A stretch of 24,645 bases of DNA from an uncultured Gemmatimonadota bacterium (GTDB taxonomy: Bacteria > Gemmatimonadota > Gemmatimonadetes > Gemmatimonadales > Gemmatimonadaceae): assembly GCA_946479015.1 (NCBI GenBank), contig CAMLEQ010000013.1:1-24645 (forward strand), given 5' to 3'. Under the pieces are notes generated by a model that saw only the letters and a program-made list of their open reading frames with translations, did not search any database and was not told the DNA's origin. Positions 22,226 through 24,645 of the stretch are shown piece after piece. Within the stretch, counting starts at the first letter, position 1. Each line of letters begins with the position of its first letter. The translations under genes were made by a program, and so were the position numbers.

Positions 22226-24258
22226 CCGCGACAGGCCGCCGCGCGCCGCGCCCCCTCCCGGCGATGCCGCTCGCGCTCGGCGACGTGACGGTGGAGCTGG
22301 TGGGACGCGCGGCAGCGCCATCCGCCGGCGCGTGGACGCGCGCGGACCACGGGCCCTGGGTGCGCGACCTGGGAGAGGTGCGCGTGAGCGTGGAGCCGCG
22401 CGCCGCGCCGGAGCCGCGGGGGCTCGCGTGGATGGAGCTGTGCATCGCCGCCACCGCGCGCCGCCCCGTGCAGGTGCGCCACGTGGCGGTGGAGCTGCGC
22501 GCACCGTGCGCGGCGGCGCCGTTGGCCATCGATCGCGAGCTGCGCTGGCGTCCGCTCGCCGGCACCATGGTGCTCAACGCCGGCGCCCCGCTCGTGCTCC
22601 GATGGCGCGAGGACGGGGCCATGATGGAGCTGCGCTCCCCGCGCGCCGCCCCGTGCCGCGCCGTGCGCTGGAGCGCGGGGGTGCTGTCGCTGGAGCTCGT
22701 GCTCGACTCGGCGGCGCTGCACCCGCGCTGGTCGTTCGTGACGAACCCGCACGTGAGCACCTCCGCGCCCGAGTGGCCCGCGGGGCGCAGCGTGCGCACG
22801 CGCCTCCTCCTGCGCCGCGTCGATGCCGGCGAGGAGGAGGTCGAGCCCGTGGTGGCGGCCCGCTTCCCCTCGGGCACCGAGGCGGCGCTCGTGCTCACCG
22901 ACCACTCCGACTACGACACCACGGAGCGGCTGCTGGCGTTCCTGGACGGGCACGCGACCGAGCGGCGGCGGGCGAAGGGATGGCTCGGGCGCGGGCTTCG
23001 GCTCACGAAGGGGGTGTTCGCGCTGCCGAGCACGCCGCCGCCCCCGCGCGTGCCCGCCGCGTCACTCGATGATCCTGCGTACTGCGAGCTCGTCAGGCGC
23101 CTGTGCGACGAGGGGAGCGAGATCGCGCCGCACGGCGTGAACGAGTCGGGGAACGTCTCCGTCGAACAGTTCCGGGAGGGACTCGCGCGGCTGGTGCGGA
23201 TGTTCGCCCCGCGCACGTGGATCGATCACGGGATGACGCTGCGCTACGCCTACACCATGGGCGGCGCGGACGGGGAATACGACCTGCTGCGCGTGCTGCG
23301 GTCGCACGGGATCACCACGCTCTGGTCGTACCAGGACACGCCGGCGAGCGCGGCGGGGACGCTCAACATGCTCGCGCCGGCCGCTGGCGATGCGAGGCTG
23401 CTCGCGCGCCACGCCTCGCGCCACCTCGGGCGCGGCTCGCCGCTCGTGGCCGCGCACTACCTGCGATCGCTCGCGCGCGCGCGGATGGATGGGGTGGTGG
23501 GGCAGCTCGTGAGCGCCTCGCTCTCGCTGCTCCGCCACGGCTACATGACGCACGCGTCCCGTGCGCCGAAGGCCGGCATGCTGCTGGCCGGGCTCGCGGC
23601 GCTCGGGGGGCTGCGCCACGCGCGCACGTGGGTGCGGACGGTTGGCTCGCGCCCCCCGGAGGCGCCGTACTCGCGCGGGGAGGCGCTGGCGATGGGCGCC
23701 ATCGTGTACCCCGAGCGCGCCGCGCCGCTCGCCGATGTGACCGAGGGCGACATGCTGCTCTTCGCCACCATGGAGGTGCTGCACACGAGCGACGTGTACA
23801 CGCCGGCGGCGTTCGAGCGGCTGGTGGCGGAGCGCGGCGTGCACATCGGGCACTGCTACCTGCTCAACCGCCTCCCGTACCTCGCCGGTGTCTTCGATGC
23901 GGAGAGCGATCGCGACCGGCTCTCCCCGGGGTGGCTCGCCGCGCTCGACGTGATGGAGGCGGAGGTGCGCGCCGGACGGCTCTGGAACCCGCCGGTGGGA
24001 GAGCTGGCGGAATGGATGCGCGCGATGCAGCTGATGGAGATGGTGCCGGTGGATGCGCGCGCGGTGGAGCTGCGCAACGGCACCGATGCGACGCTCGCCG
24101 GCTACACGATTCTGCTTCCCCCCGACGTGTCGCCGTCGGACGTGCGGTGGGGGGCGGGCGCGCCCGCCGGTGCCCGGCGCTGGGGCGACTGGCTGGCAGT
24201 GTGGGGGACCGTTCCCGCCCGCGCCGCGGTGCGCGTGCGGTGGGGCAACGCGAAGTGA
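22222..24258 (+). CDS. Large protein with divergent polysaccharide deacetylase-like core
   Basis: I do not recognise the family of this 678-residue protein with certainty. Residues 1-205 look like beta-rich modules with no signal peptide. At 226-230 it has TDHSD, in a VLTDHSDYDTTERLLAF strand-helix context resembling the TFDDG metal motif of NodB-type deacetylases. E300-I-A-P-H304 (EIAPHGVNES) resembles the second, His-containing motif, and WIDHG (333-337) follows. The spacing between motifs is longer than in standard deacetylases. The C-terminus (from about 610) is a small beta module (AVELRNGTDATLAGYTILL). It starts by ATGA overlap with the FemAB-like gene. A role in trimming or modifying the glycan is a guess. 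Confidence 0.55.
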   Translation: MTATGRRAPRPLPAMPLALGDVTVELVGRAAAPSAGAWTRADHGPWVRDLGEVRVSVEPRAAPEPRGLAWMELCIAATARRPVQVRHVAVELRAPCAAAPLAIDRELRWRPLAGTMVLNAGAPLVLRWREDGAMMELRSPRAAPCRAVRWSAGVLSLELVLDSAALHPRWSFVTNPHVSTSAPEWPAGRSVRTRLLLRRVDAGEEEVEPVVAARFPSGTEAALVLTDHSDYDTTERLLAFLDGHATERRRAKGWLGRGLRLTKGVFALPSTPPPPRVPAASLDDPAYCELVRRLCDEGSEIAPHGVNESGNVSVEQFREGLARLVRMFAPRTWIDHGMTLRYAYTMGGADGEYDLLRVLRSHGITTLWSYQDTPASAAGTLNMLAPAAGDARLLARHASRHLGRGSPLVAAHYLRSLARARMDGVVGQLVSASLSLLRHGYMTHASRAPKAGMLLAGLAALGGLRHARTWVRTVGSRPPEAPYSRGEALAMGAIVYPERAAPLADVTEGDMLLFATMEVLHTSDVYTPAAFERLVAERGVHIGHCYLLNRLPYLAGVFDAESDRDRLSPGWLAALDVMEAEVRAGRLWNPPVGELAEWMRAMQLMEMVPVDARAVELRNGTDATLAGYTILLPPDVSPSDVRWGAGAPAGARRWGDWLAVWGTVPARAAVRVRWGNAK

Positions 24259-24274
24259 GGCGTACGGAGGTACG

Positions 24275-24645
24275 ATGAACGACCTGCTCGGGATCACGCA
24301 GAGCGCCTTCGATCCGGCGAGCCGCGTGCGGCTCATCCAGTACATCCCCGCCTTCCACGCGGCCGGATGGCGCGTGCGCCATCGCCCGAACCGCCCTGAC
24401 CGCCAGTGGGCGAGCTCGCTCCGCGCCCGCCTCCCGCGCGTCCTCCACTACCGCGCCGGGCGCGCGGCGATGCACGCGAGCCGTCTGCTCGACGAGCTCG
24501 GCGCCGGCGCGTACGACGCCGTGTTCGTGAATCGCGACCTCGCGGGGAGCGTCATGGCGCACGAGCGGCTCCTGCTCCGCCGCAACCCGCGCGTGGTGTT
24601 CGACTTCGACGACGCCATCTACCTCGGCGCGCGCAACGAGCGGCT
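24275..24645 (+). CDS. Glycosyltransferase (family 4-like), N-terminal part, truncated by window
   Basis: The first 123 complete codons are present and the gene runs off the right edge. The protein begins MNDLLGITQSAFDPAS, with a leading-edge segment in which SRVRLIQYIPAFHAAGW is typical of the N-terminal acceptor domain of GT-B glycosyltransferases. The segment RVVFDFDDAIYLG near residues 107-119 is a recurrent signature of group-1-type surface-polysaccharide glycosyltransferases. GGAGG lies four bases before the ATG. It continues the operon after a 16-bp gap. Its catalytic C-terminal half is outside the window. Confidence 0.7.
   Translation, partial: MNDLLGITQSAFDPASRVRLIQYIPAFHAAGWRVRHRPNRPDRQWASSLRARLPRVLHYRAGRAAMHASRLLDELGAGAYDAVFVNRDLAGSVMAHERLLLRRNPRVVFDFDDAIYLGARNER

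Noticed and set aside
1..24645. tRNA, rRNA, insertion sequences, integrase or phage genes
   Set aside because: No cloverleaf-like segment, transposase motif (DDE/HUH) or attachment-type repeat was seen on reading either strand; an exhaustive search was not possible by eye.

Overview
This is a very GC-rich window (I estimate above 70% G+C by eye) that is almost entirely coding. It reads as part of a chromosomal surface-polysaccharide or glycoconjugate locus of a free-living bacterium. Base composition, start-codon overlaps and short G-rich heptamer repeats would suit Gemmatimonadota or another high-GC Gram-negative-like lineage. That assignment is weak, because there is no rRNA or housekeeping marker to anchor it.

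Layout: a 34-bp tandem repeat (1-97) and a GC hairpin precede one minus-strand gene (123-992) for a JmjC/cupin-like Fe(II)/2-oxoglutarate oxygenase. A 624-bp divergent intergenic region (993-1616) holds a strong 13-bp-arm inverted repeat and weak promoter-like elements. From 1617 to the right edge all genes lie on the plus strand. Most are joined by 1-14-nt overlaps, so this is probably one long operon, possibly with a second entry point near 16590-16633.

Block A (1617-8651) is a nonulosonic-acid (sialic/legionaminic/pseudaminic family) module. It encodes a CMP-nonulosonate cytidylyltransferase, a GT-A glycosyltransferase, a NeuB/LegI-type synthase, a sugar N-formyltransferase, a CBS-nucleotidyltransferase of PtmE type, an SDR epimerase/dehydratase and a LegC-type aminotransferase. 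The matching 4,6-dehydratase (LegB) and hydrolysing 2-epimerase (LegG) are not in the window.

Block B (8648-12012) has an unusual fusion of an AAC(3)-type acetyltransferase with a DUF4910 aminopeptidase-like domain, followed by an L-2-hydroxyglutarate oxidase homologue. Block C (11999-16586) has a PglK/MsbA-like ABC half-transporter, a polysaccharide pyruvyl-transferase family protein and a capsule-type GT-B-like enzyme. Block D (16633-24645) has a Gfo/Idh/MocA + 2-hydroxyacid dehydrogenase fusion, an SDR epimerase, a second GT-B-like enzyme, a FemAB/GNAT-like protein, a large protein with a divergent deacetylase-like core and the start of a family-4-type glycosyltransferase.

Together the genes look able to make a CMP-activated, probably N-formylated or N-acetylated nonulosonic acid and other modified sugars, assemble them, flip the lipid-linked product and decorate it. 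Two points stand out. One is a possible 2-oxoglutarate/2-hydroxyglutarate redox loop linking the fused dehydrogenase to the oxidase gene. The other is a set of 7-nt-period repeats sitting in frame inside two coding regions.
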